Source of the DNA: a virus
Direction: 5' to 3' (one strand)
Length of the DNA stretch: 41,844 bases
IMG/VR virus record: IMGVR_UViG_3300021960_000168
Span: 1-41,844 of that record
The notes below the pieces were generated by a model. That model was given only the letters and a program-made list of their open reading frames with translations, did no database searches and was not told where the DNA came from. Shown in pieces: positions 23,037 to 30,340 of this stretch. Numbering within the stretch: position 1 is the stretch's first letter; each line of letters starts with the position of its first letter. The translations under genes and the position numbers were made by a program.

Positions 23037-23270
23037 TTAACTCCGTTTTGGTTGCTTTTTGCGATTAGTTGTTTTATTTACCACTCTTAAATTAGACGGT
23101 GAATTATTTTCGGCATCATAATCTTTGTGATCTACTTCTTTGCCATCGTTTTTCTCAACTCTTCCTTTTCGTTCCATAAAACGACGAGCCCGTTTTCGGG
23201 CTGCCGTGCGTTTCTTTTGCTTTTCAGACCTTTCGTCGTACTCTTTTCTATAGTCTCTTTGGTACGCCAC
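23037..23270 (-). CDS. Small basic HNH-like protein (77 aa)
   Basis: The C-terminal half carries the HNH signature: KEVDHKDYDAENNSPSNLRV followed by NRKK, that is the D-H pair, the N-N-x3-N-L turn and the final N-R-K. The N-terminal 35 residues are extremely basic (EKQKKRTAARKRARRF), suggesting nonspecific DNA contact. Short HNH proteins of this kind are frequent in cyanophages; whether this one cuts DNA or only binds it cannot be told. The start is GTG 23270. Confidence 0.65.
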   Translation of the reverse strand: MAYQRDYRKEYDERSEKQKKRTAARKRARRFMERKGRVEKNDGKEVDHKDYDAENNSPSNLRVVNKTTNRKKQPKRS

Positions 23271-23289
23271 GGTCGTAAAAATTTGTTAT

Positions 23290-23517
23290 TTACATTTTAC
23301 TAGGACCTGCAAAGAGTTCAGTAATTGAACAACTTCCAGTCCATACGAGCTTTCTACCTCGCTTGGCTAAATCTTCTTTAAACTGCGCCCAAAGGCCAGT
23401 ATAAGTACCGTCAGTCCGGCCATAGTATTGATAAAGCTCCTGCATAAAGAAAGCTTTACTATTCTCGTCATCGCAGTCCCATTCGGCGACAATGCGATCT
23501 GTTGAAGATTCAGACAC
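23290..23517 (-). CDS. Hypothetical protein (75 aa)
   Basis: The start is GTG 23517. The product is soluble, with an acidic N-terminus, an aromatic helix (AFFMQELYQYYGRTDG) and a beta-like end (GRKLVWTGSCSITELF). It lies between the endolysin and the HNH-like gene in the same orientation. I recognise no family. Confidence 0.5.
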   Translation of the reverse strand: MSESSTDRIVAEWDCDDENSKAFFMQELYQYYGRTDGTYTGLWAQFKEDLAKRGRKLVWTGSCSITELFAGPSKM

Positions 23518-23539
23518 AATAATAATGTTTCAAAATAAA

Positions 23540-23565
23540 CCCTCCTTTCTGGCGGGAAAGAAGGG
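23540..23565 (-). terminator. Hairpin between endolysin and the next gene
   Basis: Read on the minus strand, CCCTTCTTTC pairs with GAAAGGAGGG with one mismatch, and TTTATTTTG follows. It may terminate part of the endolysin transcript. The right arm also contains a GGAGG that could act as a ribosome-binding site if the stem is open. Confidence 0.45.
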
Positions 23566-23581
23566 AAACTAACTGTAGCAC

Positions 23582-24811
23582 TCAGTCAGTAAGAACAGCC
23601 CAGCCTGACTTACTTCCTTCAACAAGCCAGCGAGGACCTAAATTCTTTTTGGAATAAATTTTATACTCGCCATCTGTATTAGCGTATGAGCCAGAAATTA
23701 AGTCAAGCTCTCCGAAGGGATCGTGAACCCAGTAACTTTTCTTGTCTTCGGTCACGCCCACTACACAGATCCAGTGACCTCCTCCAGTTGGATGTGAAAC
23801 GGACCCCCTGTGCAGAATTCCAATAGGTACTGGGATATCTTTTTTTAGTTTTTCTTCAATATCATCCCAACCTGCGTTTTGAACAAACTTAGCATTTACA
23901 CCAAAGTGTTTAAGGGCCGCTATCTGTACCCACGCCTCTGTCGTGTCCCCAATAGAAAAAATTTCTTCAATATATTCGTCGTCACCCTTAATAATATCTG
24001 GATAAAGACCACTTACAAGCATCGCGCACGAACTTGAGAAACAAGTACGCATCGGGTCAACCGCATTGTCTCGTTGAGAGTAGTACGGCACATCTAACTT
24101 GACACCCTTATTTTCTTTTAAGGTGGGCTCTTCAACATCATTAATAATCTTCCAATGGTCAGGCCACATCCACCACTCTTGCTCAGCACTACCTTCTAGA
24201 AAAACTCGGTGATGTTTTTCTCCTGTATACATACGTATCTCTGTCCACTGCCACGCAGATCCTTTTGGTACGAAAAGTTTTTGCTCAGGTTCAAGAGTGC
24301 CTGAATCGACTGGACGTGCCTTAAGGTAGGTATCGTTTTTAGCGTAAATACTCCGTTTCAAAAGAGGGTGCTTAGCTTCTGATAAGAATAGTTCTTTTTC
24401 TTCTTTGCGTCTTCTTACTAGTCCGGGCACATCTTCATCAGAACCAGCTTTGACCCAGCGATCAAACTGATCTGCAACTATTACACGTGGGGTGTTCTGA
24501 TTTAATAATTTTAATAATGTAGAGTTTACGAAAGCAGTACAGCCAACATTAAAAACAAAACTTACTAAAGCATCGTATTCATTCTGATTTACTTTTATAG
24601 AAACAAAAGAGCTTACACATTGTTGAGAGCTCTCAGTATCTCCTAGCAGTAGTTTTTCAGCTTCTTCTTTGTTTATTTTTTGACCTGGGTATACGTCAGA
24701 GCCCGTATGTCCATAGCCGATTGTGTCGACACCTGCCGCACACTTATAACTAGTAAGACGCAACCCTTCAAATTTTTTAATTAAGTCAAAACCTTTTCTA
24801 CTCAATCTCAT
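23582..24811 (-). CDS. Endolysin: GH24 lysozyme fused to C39-like peptidase domain (409 aa)
   Basis: The N-terminal domain (1-150) is a phage lysozyme: FEGLRLTSYKCAAGVDTIGYGHTG gives the E-x8-C-x5-T triad (Glu15, Cys24, Thr30), with Cys in place of the more usual Asp. A linker domain (about 150-225) is SH3-like. The C-terminal part (from about 235) resembles a papain-fold C39 peptidase: VPYYSQRD, a Cys-rich RTCFSSSCAMLVSG (near 259), GHWICVVGV with the His and VHDPFGE with the Asp. The enzyme would cut both glycan and peptide links of peptidoglycan. There is no N-terminal signal, so export needs a holin, found just upstream. Confidence 0.85.
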   Translation of the reverse strand: MRLSRKGFDLIKKFEGLRLTSYKCAAGVDTIGYGHTGSDVYPGQKINKEEAEKLLLGDTESSQQCVSSFVSIKVNQNEYDALVSFVFNVGCTAFVNSTLLKLLNQNTPRVIVADQFDRWVKAGSDEDVPGLVRRRKEEKELFLSEAKHPLLKRSIYAKNDTYLKARPVDSGTLEPEQKLFVPKGSAWQWTEIRMYTGEKHHRVFLEGSAEQEWWMWPDHWKIINDVEEPTLKENKGVKLDVPYYSQRDNAVDPMRTCFSSSCAMLVSGLYPDIIKGDDEYIEEIFSIGDTTEAWVQIAALKHFGVNAKFVQNAGWDDIEEKLKKDIPVPIGILHRGSVSHPTGGGHWICVVGVTEDKKSYWVHDPFGELDLISGSYANTDGEYKIYSKKNLGPRWLVEGSKSGWAVLTD

Positions 24812-25184
24812 GTCTGTATCTCGGATTACGATTTAATTTGATTCTAATTTTTTCGACAACAAAACACATCGCTGAAGCACAGAGTCCGGTAACAAGTGCT
24901 TCCAACCAAAAAGGACCAAAGTGCGTCGGGTGTGTCGCTAAGTCAGCAATAAATGTTAAAAATCCTGTAATAACTATGCTCTGTGCAGGTTTAATAGTAC
25001 CTAACAACAACACACAAAAACTATAAAATATAGCTGTACGTATACCAACAGAATATGCAACTGTTACGTGTTTCCAGGTGACAACAGATAAATCACCTTG
25101 CGTCATAGCAAGCATGCACGGTACCCAAGCCTCTCCAAATTTTTTAGGAAAGACATTTATTGACCTGACTAATCTATTAATCAC
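24798..25184 (-). CDS. Holin candidate, three membrane segments (128 aa)
   Basis: I place the start at GTG 25184, which overlaps the preceding stop (GTGA); the open frame runs on to a TTG at 25214. Three hydrophobic helices are visible: VAYSVGIRTAIFYSFCVLLL, SIVITGFLTFIADLA and FWLEALVTGLCASAMCFVV. A charged C-terminus follows (EKIRIKLNRNPRYRHE). This is the topology of class I holins, which form the lesion that releases the lysozyme. The gene overlaps the endolysin gene by 14 bases, the classic holin-endolysin order. Confidence 0.7.
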   Translation of the reverse strand: MINRLVRSINVFPKKFGEAWVPCMLAMTQGDLSVVTWKHVTVAYSVGIRTAIFYSFCVLLLGTIKPAQSIVITGFLTFIADLATHPTHFGPFWLEALVTGLCASAMCFVVEKIRIKLNRNPRYRHEIE

Positions 25185-25582
25185 ACTGCTGTATAAGTGA
25201 CTCGATAAACGCAAGGGGATCGGTCAGTTTTTTCTACGTATAGGTAATTCTCGACACTTGCTCCCACAGAAAAAGTAAAGGAAACGTCCTGTCGGTTAGA
25301 AATCTTAGGAGAGTTTAACTCTCCCATAACAGTGCCATCAGCACCGCTTCGAATGTAGACACGACTAACAGCTGAAGAGCCAGCTTGAAGAGTGACGGTA
25401 CCGGTTCCAGTAGCTGAGGATGTGACTGCGTAAAGATCCGCACGACCTTCAGAACCTTCGGAAGTATCTTCCGTGGTGTAATTAATGGTAATATTTCCAC
25501 CATCTGCAGTTCTGTTCTGCCTAAACCGAGTAATTCCCTCGGGATTAACGCCAAGCTCACGATTAAAATTGAATTCGGCCAC
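25181..25582 (-). CDS. Hypothetical beta-rich structural protein (133 aa)
   Basis: The product is a Ser/Thr/Gly-rich run of short strands (GNITINYTTEDTS, GTGTVTLQAGSSAVSRVYI, YLYVEKTDRSPC), typical of small virion decoration or fibre-tip domains. It has no signal peptide or membrane segment. It is the first gene of the lysis operon, read from a GTG at 25582, and is coupled to the holin by an overlap. The specific virion position is unknown. Confidence 0.55.
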   Translation of the reverse strand: MAEFNFNRELGVNPEGITRFRQNRTADGGNITINYTTEDTSEGSEGRADLYAVTSSATGTGTVTLQAGSSAVSRVYIRSGADGTVMGELNSPKISNRQDVSFTFSVGASVENYLYVEKTDRSPCVYRVTYTAV

Positions 25583-25653
25583 GGTTAATTAACTCTGTTT
25601 AAATTAATAATAGCGCAGTCGTTTAAAATATAAAAACTAGTGACTTCACTAAA
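25583..25653. promoter_or_regulatory. Divergent AT-rich intergenic region
   Basis: This 71-base gap separates minus-strand (25582) and plus-strand (25654) starts. It contains TTAATTAA near its left edge and AT-rich -10-like stretches on both strands (for example AAATATAAAA). No good -35 box is visible, so phage-specific or weak promoters are likely. Confidence 0.35.
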
Positions 25654-26133
25654 ATGACAGTAAAAAGAGACTTGAGCACAGCTAGAGAATGGGGACGTGA
25701 AATCCTTAAAACCCATGAACTGCAGCAGTATGACTCAGCTAGTCAGGATGCCGTACTCCCTGTCCTAGACACAACACAAATTCAAGCGGACGCACAACCG
25801 AGAAAAATGTCCATCTCGGGGATTATGAACACTGCGATTGCGGCAGGTATCGTATCTCCAGCTGGCTCAGGAGCAGCTCCTTTTAACGGTGAATTAAGCT
25901 TTGCAGGTGGTATCACATTAGATAATACGGTAAGTGGAGTGTATACTCTAAAAGGTGCAGGAAGTAACGACGCAGCACTTGTCCTTAACTGTCGGGCAAA
26001 TAGCCACGGTGTGACTATTAAATCCCCTCCTCACGCAGCAAGCGCTACATACATCATTGTGTTACCTGAAAACCAGGGCACAGCAGGTCAAGCTTTACGA
26101 AATGATGGTAGCGGAAATCTATATTGGGGCTAG
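25654..26133 (+). CDS. Tail-fibre-like protein (159 aa)
   Basis: The C-terminal part (GELSFAGGITLDN, LPENQGTAGQALRNDGSG, ending NLYWG) matches the short beta-prism or fibre-end pattern seen in cyanophage tail proteins. The N-terminus is helical (DLSTAREWGREILKTHELQQ) and may be an attachment segment. It is one of the few + strand genes inside the minus-strand structural block, and its small size suggests an accessory fibre piece. It is followed by a small gene on the same strand. Confidence 0.6.
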   Translation: MTVKRDLSTAREWGREILKTHELQQYDSASQDAVLPVLDTTQIQADAQPRKMSISGIMNTAIAAGIVSPAGSGAAPFNGELSFAGGITLDNTVSGVYTLKGAGSNDAALVLNCRANSHGVTIKSPPHAASATYIIVLPENQGTAGQALRNDGSGNLYWG

Positions 26134-26170
26134 ATTTCTAGTGTGTTCACGAACATAGAGAGGCACCAGG

Positions 26171-26503
26171 ATGAGCTACAACCGTGTAAACGCTCTAATG
26201 TATGAGCTTATACTATTTATTTCTCGTTTCTGGCCAGGTATTAAAGCTAATCCTTGGATTAAGAGAGCTGTTATTAATTGTGTGGACGATTGGGCAGAGT
26301 TCAGAACTCAAATAGTGATGACTGAGCTCGAAGAGGATATTGACGAAATACACCAGGCTTGGGACGAAGAAGAGAAAAAAAATTCTTTCACGTATATTGA
26401 AGAACCCTCAGACGGATCACCTGTACAAGAGATTCTGGGTGGTCCGATTAGAGTAAAAGCAACCTGGGCTAAAGAGCCACGTCCGTCAGATACGAATTTC
26501 TAG
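26171..26503 (+). CDS. Hypothetical protein (110 aa)
   Basis: The protein starts with a hydrophobic/aromatic helix (ALMYELILFISRFWPGI), followed by a strongly acidic helical segment (TELEEDIDEIHQAWDEEEKK) and an extended end. It may associate with a membrane through its N-terminus. The stop codon overlaps that of the convergent 44-residue gene. No family is recognised. Confidence 0.55.
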   Translation: MSYNRVNALMYELILFISRFWPGIKANPWIKRAVINCVDDWAEFRTQIVMTELEEDIDEIHQAWDEEEKKNSFTYIEEPSDGSPVQEILGGPIRVKATWAKEPRPSDTNF

Positions 26504-26634
26504 CGCTTATTGTTTTTGTACTTGCGTGATTTCTTCTTAGCGGATTTACGTACACAGTTGGGGACCATCCGATCCCCTTTCTTTTTCATTCCTTCTTGAA
26601 CGTAACCGTCCCAGCAGGTTCCTTGCTTAGCCAT
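26500..26634 (-). CDS. Small lysine-rich protein with two Cys (44 aa)
   Basis: The frame starts at ATG 26634 and ends at TAG 26500-26502, inside the end of the convergent gene. It reads MAKQGTCWDGYVQEGMKKKG and then a Lys/Arg-rich tail. It starts just inside the end of the preceding basic gene (eight-base overlap). Phage genomes often carry such short basic proteins near their structural genes; the role may be in DNA packing, but that is inference. Confidence 0.6.
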   Translation of the reverse strand: MAKQGTCWDGYVQEGMKKKGDRMVPNCVRKSAKKKSRKYKNNKR

Positions 26635-26842
26635 TGTTTTTAGATGCTTTGTACGCACGAGCTTTTTTGCCTGCCCGCTTGGCTGTCTCAGTATTCGCTA
26701 CATGAGTATTCACTGGTTTGCCTCGTGTGGCCGCTTTCTTTTTTTCATCGGTAGCTTTTCTTTCCTCAGCAGACATTGAAGCCCACGCTGATTTAGGGAG
26801 GTAACGCTCAGTGCGTCCTTTTTCTCTCGCTTTATCGGCCAT
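26627..26842 (-). CDS. Lysine-rich small protein (71 aa)
   Basis: I use ATG 26842, whose sequence begins MADKAREKGRTERYLP and continues with SAWASMSAEERKATDEKKKAA. The frame continues back to a TTG at 26872 but with less protein-like residues. The W-x2-MS-x-EE(R/K)-x-A(T)-(D)-x-K pattern resembles small phage proteins near DUF5872-type genes. The product is very basic and may bind DNA. GGGAGG sits two bases before the ATG, unusually close. Confidence 0.6.
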   Translation of the reverse strand: MADKAREKGRTERYLPKSAWASMSAEERKATDEKKKAATRGKPVNTHVANTETAKRAGKKARAYKASKNNG

Positions 26843-26861
26843 ATCCTCCCAAAGAATTTTT

Positions 26862-26908
26862 AAGCATCTCAAGTCTATTAGCTTGGCCTTTATGTGTCTG
26901 AGATGCTT
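26862..26908. repeat. Perfect 10-base inverted repeat in an intergenic gap
   Basis: AAGCATCTCA (26862-26871) pairs exactly with TGAGATGCTT (26899-26908) around a 27-base loop. It lies between two minus-strand genes of the basic-protein cluster. Possible functions are transcript stability, a weak terminator or a protein-binding site; a T-run is present only on the + strand side. Confidence 0.5.
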
Positions 26909-26947
26909 TTATCGAGAAATAGTTCGCTTTGAAGGTTACTCATGGGA

Positions 26948-27172
26948 TTAATTTTTCTTCTCGTGCTCTTCACGAGTCTGCCAGTCTTCTTTACCCCATT
27001 TTGAAAGTTTGTTTTTACTTGACTTTTTACCTTGGTATTTTCCGCCCATATCTTTATAGTATTTTGTCGCTAATTGCATAGCGCGTGCAGAGTGACCGCC
27101 CATTTTTTTACGTGCTTTAGCCTTCGCACGAGCCCATTTCTCAGGGTGTTTTTTCTTCGCAGTCTCAGCCAT
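26948..27172 (-). CDS. DUF5872-like lysine-rich protein (74 aa)
   Basis: The sequence KHPEKWARAKAKARKKMGG followed by HSARAMQLATKYYKDMGGKY matches the core of DUF5872 proteins, with Trp, the GG pair, the SAR-x-MQLA turn and the final YK-x2-GG-x-Y. The family is found in phages and some large viruses and its function is not known. The whole product is highly basic. Neighbouring genes are similar in charge and size, suggesting a group of DNA- or virion-binding proteins. Confidence 0.65.
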   Translation of the reverse strand: MAETAKKKHPEKWARAKAKARKKMGGHSARAMQLATKYYKDMGGKYQGKKSSKNKLSKWGKEDWQTREEHEKKN

Positions 27173-27212
27173 TGCGAAAAGTACTTTTTACTATTTTATC
27201 TACTTTTAAACA

Positions 27213-27473
27213 TTAATCCCTGCCACTGGTGTTTCGCTTGTCTGTTTTTCCACGTTCGCGCTCGTTTTTATACTTTTTAGCACGAGTTTTGGCTCTAGTA
27301 GCCTTACTCATTTCGCCTCGTCGATCGCCTTTTTTAGTAGCTTGGACTGTTCCGTCTTTAAGGTCTCCAGACTTTTGAAGACTCTTTGTAGCAATCGCAT
27401 AGGCAGAGGATTTCTCCATGCCCGGATTTTTTTTCATAATGCTTTTTACAGCATCTTCAAGAATTTGTGGCAT
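27213..27473 (-). CDS. Basic small phage protein (86 aa)
   Basis: The first 35 residues (MPQILEDAVKSIMKKNPGM, then SSAYAIATKSLQKSG) follow a pattern often seen in small phage proteins: an N-terminal helix, a Lys-rich turn and an S-(A)-(W/Y)-AI helix. The C-terminal half is nearly all Lys, Arg, Glu, Gly and Thr (RAKKYKNERERGKTDKR). Function is unknown. It belongs to the same cluster of basic proteins as its neighbours. Confidence 0.6.
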   Translation of the reverse strand: MPQILEDAVKSIMKKNPGMEKSSAYAIATKSLQKSGDLKDGTVQATKKGDRRGEMSKATRAKTRAKKYKNERERGKTDKRNTSGRD

Positions 27474-27515
27474 TCGACTAACGGTCTATAGTTACATTGT
27501 AGCTGTTCAAAACTC

Positions 27516-27692
27516 ATGGATTTTTTGATTTCAAATTGGGGTGAGATTGTTGGTCTCGCTGGTGCTGTCCACTTTCTTGCTCTTGCGGTTGTTAACGTCA
27601 CCCCCACGCCTAAGGACAACGAAGCTTATGCTCGTTTCTACAAAGTTATTGAAAAGTTTGCCGGTATCATTACCAAGGTGGCTAAAAAGTGA
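27516..27692 (+). CDS. Small holin-like membrane protein (58 aa)
   Basis: The ATG at 27516 begins MDFLISNWGEIVGLAGAVHF and ends FAGIITKVAKK. One hydrophobic helix spans residues 9-27, followed by the NVTPTPKDNEAY segment and a C-terminal helix. This pattern is seen in small phage proteins annotated as holins. It is on the + strand inside a minus-strand region, and its stop meets that of the HNH gene with no gap. It may be a second holin, an antiholin, or an unrelated membrane peptide. Confidence 0.6.
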   Translation: MDFLISNWGEIVGLAGAVHFLALAVVNVTPTPKDNEAYARFYKVIEKFAGIITKVAKK

Positions 27693-28079
27693 TTATGCGG
27701 TCTTCGGAAGAAGAAGCGTTTCATATTCCAGCCAATCGGTAAGCATTGGAAGGGAGGATTCTATTTCTTGCTGGTTAACCCAGTCAAGAATTTTTTCTTC
27801 CCTTTCGATTGTCCAAAAGTCTTGACTCCTGTACCACACGAACCACGGTGTGTCGCTTTTTATTAAGTTACACTCACCGCAGCAACCAACAAGGTTGTGG
27901 CGCTCGTTTTTACCACCTTTTGACTGAGCTAAAACGTGATCTAACGTACTGGGTTTTGGGCGTCCGCAGTACGCGCAATCAGGCCACTTATCGAGAATAC
28001 TTTTTCTAAACCTCTTACGAGCAGACCGTTTCTGTAAACAACAAAGGTTGAATACAAGATCATTCTCGCTCACAGGCAC
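27693..28079 (-). CDS. HNH endonuclease (128 aa)
   Basis: The HNH core is clear: CAYCG (near 36-40), then LDHVLAQSKGGKNERHNLVG with the D-H pair and the N of the HNH motif, and CCGECNLIKSD completing the second zinc-binding Cys pair. Enzymes of this type nick or cut double-stranded DNA; those in phages are often homing endonucleases or packaging-associated. The N-terminal helix is basic. The start is GTG 28079, with a further in-frame GTG two codons on. Confidence 0.8.
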   Translation of the reverse strand: MPVSENDLVFNLCCLQKRSARKRFRKSILDKWPDCAYCGRPKPSTLDHVLAQSKGGKNERHNLVGCCGECNLIKSDTPWFVWYRSQDFWTIEREEKILDWVNQQEIESSLPMLTDWLEYETLLLPKTA

Positions 28080-28107
28080 GTGCGCGTTTAGATATACATA
28101 TTATAAC

Positions 28108-28126
28108 TAAATATTATTAATATTTA
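28108..28126 (-). terminator. AT-only hairpin after the fibre gene
   Basis: TAAATATT (28108-28115) and AATATTTA (28119-28126) are perfectly inverted around ATT. On the minus strand it lies just past the stop of the first propeller protein and upstream of the HNH gene, so it may act as a weak terminator or part of the HNH promoter. Confidence 0.4.
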
Positions 28127-28132
28127 CAATGT

Positions 28133-29983
28133 TTAAATTGTCTCAAGAATAAGAAGACCAGAAGAGGAAACTGCTTTAGCAATAGGACGCCAAGGAAAAG
28201 AAGGATCTGCACTCCAACTTGAAGGTTCACCTGAAGCAGTCGTATATCCACTTGTAGTTGGATCTACGTAATAGAAATACCCTGTAGATAACCCAGTATT
28301 ATTGTAACCAATAGAACGAGGAACATTAATAGTTACTGGCTCTCCGCTCGCCACGGTTGTTTGAGCGCTGCCAATAAAGTTGTTTCGAGAAGAAATTGTG
28401 GGAAGAGTTGAGGAACCAGGAGCACTAACTACGGCAGTGCCGTAATCCGAGTTGCCGTTGTCTCGGTAGGCGATGACAATTCGATTGTTGGTGGTGTCGT
28501 AGGTGGTGGAGATGTAGGGGGAGTAAGCAGATTCAAAGACAACTGGGGACCCGAAGGAAATAGATGTGCCAGAGACAGTGCCAACGATTGCGGTGCCGTA
28601 GTTGGAGTTGCCGCCGTCTACGTAGGCGATGACGACTCGGTTGTTGGTGGTGTCGTAGGTGGTGGAGATGTGGACGCAGGCAGCAGATTCAAAGACAACG
28701 GCGGTGCCGAAGGAGATTGATGAACCAGAGACTGTGCCGACGATTGCGGTGCCGTAGCCGGAGTTGACGTTGTCTTGATAGCCGATTACGACTCGGTTGT
28801 TGGTGGAGTCGTAGGTGGTGGAGGTGTAGGAGCAGCTACCAGACTCAAAGACAACGGCGGTGCCGAAGGAAATAGATGTACCGGAAACTGTACCGACAAT
28901 TGCAGTACCGTAATATGAGTTTCCGATATCGCTGTAGGCGATGACGACACGGTTGTTGGTGGTGTCGTAGGTGGTGGAGATGTCGTAAAGGGAAGCAGAT
29001 TCAAAAACGACGGCAGTACCAAATGAAATAGATGTGCCAGAGACTGTACCGACAATTGCAGTACCGTAATATGAGTTGCCGCCGTCTGAGTAGGCGATGA
29101 CGACTCGGTTGTTGGTGGAGTCGTAGGTGGTGACGGTGTAGTTGGAGCTAGCAGACTCAAAGACAACGGCGGTGCCGAATGAAATAGAGGTGCCAGAGAC
29201 TGTGCCAACAATGGCAGTGCCGTAGAAGGAGTTGCCGCCGTCTTGATAGCCGATGACGACTCGGTTGTTGGTGGTGTCGTAGGTGGTGGAGATGTAGTTG
29301 GAGGTAGCAGATTCAAAGACAACGGCGGTGCCGAAGGAAATAGAGGTGCCAGAGACGGTGCCAACGATTGCGGTGCCGTAGCTGGAGTTGCCGTCGTCTC
29401 GGTAGGCGATGACGACTCGGTTGTTGGTGGTGTCGTAGGTGGTGGAAGTGTAGGTGGAGCTAGCAGATTCAAAGACAACCGCAGATCCAAAACTTCTACT
29501 ATTTACATCAGTAACATTAGTAATAACACTAGCTTTACCTGCATCATCCAAACCAACAGGATTACCTGCTTGAATAACACTGGAAGCTGTTAGTTCTACA
29601 GAACTACTACTCGAAAAATTAACTGCAAGATCTAACGCGGCATTACCCGAAGCAAGGGCAGTATTTGCATTTGATTGAGCTGCCACACCGCTGGCCAAAG
29701 CAATCGCAGAATTACTAGAACCAGCGACCCCAGAAGCTAATGCAGCACTTGCAATTACAAGATCGGCACCATCCATACCGATAGAATCGCCGACAAAAAT
29801 TACACCGCTAGCGCTAGAAGCAAGTGCAACATCAAGTCTTTTATTACCAGTCTGTAAATCTCCACCACCAACTAGGCCACTACCAGCGGTAATGGAACCC
29901 AGTGTAGCTCCTTCAGCTACATCACCTGTAGGTAGCTGACTGAGCTGCCCGTCTACGTAAACAAGAGGGAGTTTCTCAGCCAT
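28133..29983 (-). CDS. Tail fibre with seven-repeat propeller domain (616 aa), paralogue 1
   Basis: The N-terminal 165 residues carry a fibre-like start (GSGLVGGGDLQTG) and several ASG-rich segments (ALASGNAAL), probably a trimeric shaft or attachment part. From about 167 to 530 are seven copies of a ~52-residue unit of the form (A/P)VVFES...TYD(S/T)TNNRVVIAY.D..NS.YGTAIVGTVSG(T/S)SISFG. Seven near-equal beta units predict a seven-bladed propeller. The last ~85 residues form a conserved tip (YYVDPTTSGYTTASGEPSSW). Two neighbouring genes have the same layout. The likely role is receptor binding. Confidence 0.8.
   Translation of the reverse strand: MAEKLPLVYVDGQLSQLPTGDVAEGATLGSITAGSGLVGGGDLQTGNKRLDVALASSASGVIFVGDSIGMDGADLVIASAALASGVAGSSNSAIALASGVAAQSNANTALASGNAALDLAVNFSSSSSVELTASSVIQAGNPVGLDDAGKASVITNVTDVNSRSFGSAVVFESASSTYTSTTYDTTNNRVVIAYRDDGNSSYGTAIVGTVSGTSISFGTAVVFESATSNYISTTYDTTNNRVVIGYQDGGNSFYGTAIVGTVSGTSISFGTAVVFESASSNYTVTTYDSTNNRVVIAYSDGGNSYYGTAIVGTVSGTSISFGTAVVFESASLYDISTTYDTTNNRVVIAYSDIGNSYYGTAIVGTVSGTSISFGTAVVFESGSCSYTSTTYDSTNNRVVIGYQDNVNSGYGTAIVGTVSGSSISFGTAVVFESAACVHISTTYDTTNNRVVIAYVDGGNSNYGTAIVGTVSGTSISFGSPVVFESAYSPYISTTYDTTNNRIVIAYRDNGNSDYGTAVVSAPGSSTLPTISSRNNFIGSAQTTVASGEPVTINVPRSIGYNNTGLSTGYFYYVDPTTSGYTTASGEPSSWSADPSFPWRPIAKAVSSSGLLILETI
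29529..29590. repeat. 62-base segment identical to 31734-31795
   Basis: The same 62 bases occur in the genes of two propeller fibres, encoding the junction before the propeller (around residues 131-152 of the first protein). The rest of the genes is much more divergent at DNA level, which points to recent recombination or conservation of this junction. Confidence 0.7.
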
Positions 29984-30023
29984 TACTACTACCTAGTTTA
30001 TTTTATTTTATCCGATAAACTTA

Positions 30024-30308
30024 CTATTCAGTTTCTAGTTCTACACGAGGGTCAACCCAATCAGGATTTAGGACCCAGCCACCAGCGTCCGTAAAAGTGT
30101 ACTTCCAACCGAACCAATCAGTAGGCTCAGTAACACCTTCATTCAACACGCAGTTGGATGTGGTGCAATCCATGATGTACAAATCAGGATTACTAGGATC
30201 GCCAATCGTAGTTTTATCCGACTCAATCAGAATCTGTTTGTCGTCGGCATACAGGTATACACTAACGTTCGGGACTTGAAAGTCACCCAGGCGGCAAATA
30301 GTTTTCAT
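30024..30308 (-). CDS. Hypothetical fibre-region protein (94 aa)
   Basis: I use ATG 30308 (MKTICRLGDFQVPNV); the frame runs on to a GTG at 30323. The product is beta-rich and acidic with several Trp and Asp residues (DWFGWKYTFTDAGGW) and looks like a small chaperone- or tip-type protein. It lies between two propeller fibre genes. No family is recognised. Confidence 0.55.
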   Translation of the reverse strand: MKTICRLGDFQVPNVSVYLYADDKQILIESDKTTIGDPSNPDLYIMDCTTSNCVLNEGVTEPTDWFGWKYTFTDAGGWVLNPDWVDPRVELETE

Positions 30309-30340
30309 GAGGCTCTCGAGCACTAAAACAGTGTAACCGA

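Noticed and set aside
28786-29490. Long Pro/Thr/Ser-rich frame on the minus strand, and similar frames at 32879 and 33191
   Set aside because: These are out-of-frame readings of the propeller repeats; their low complexity follows from the repeat DNA.
29243-29593. Gly/Val/Asp-rich + strand frame
   Set aside because: It is antisense to a fibre gene and has the composition expected from the complementary repeat.
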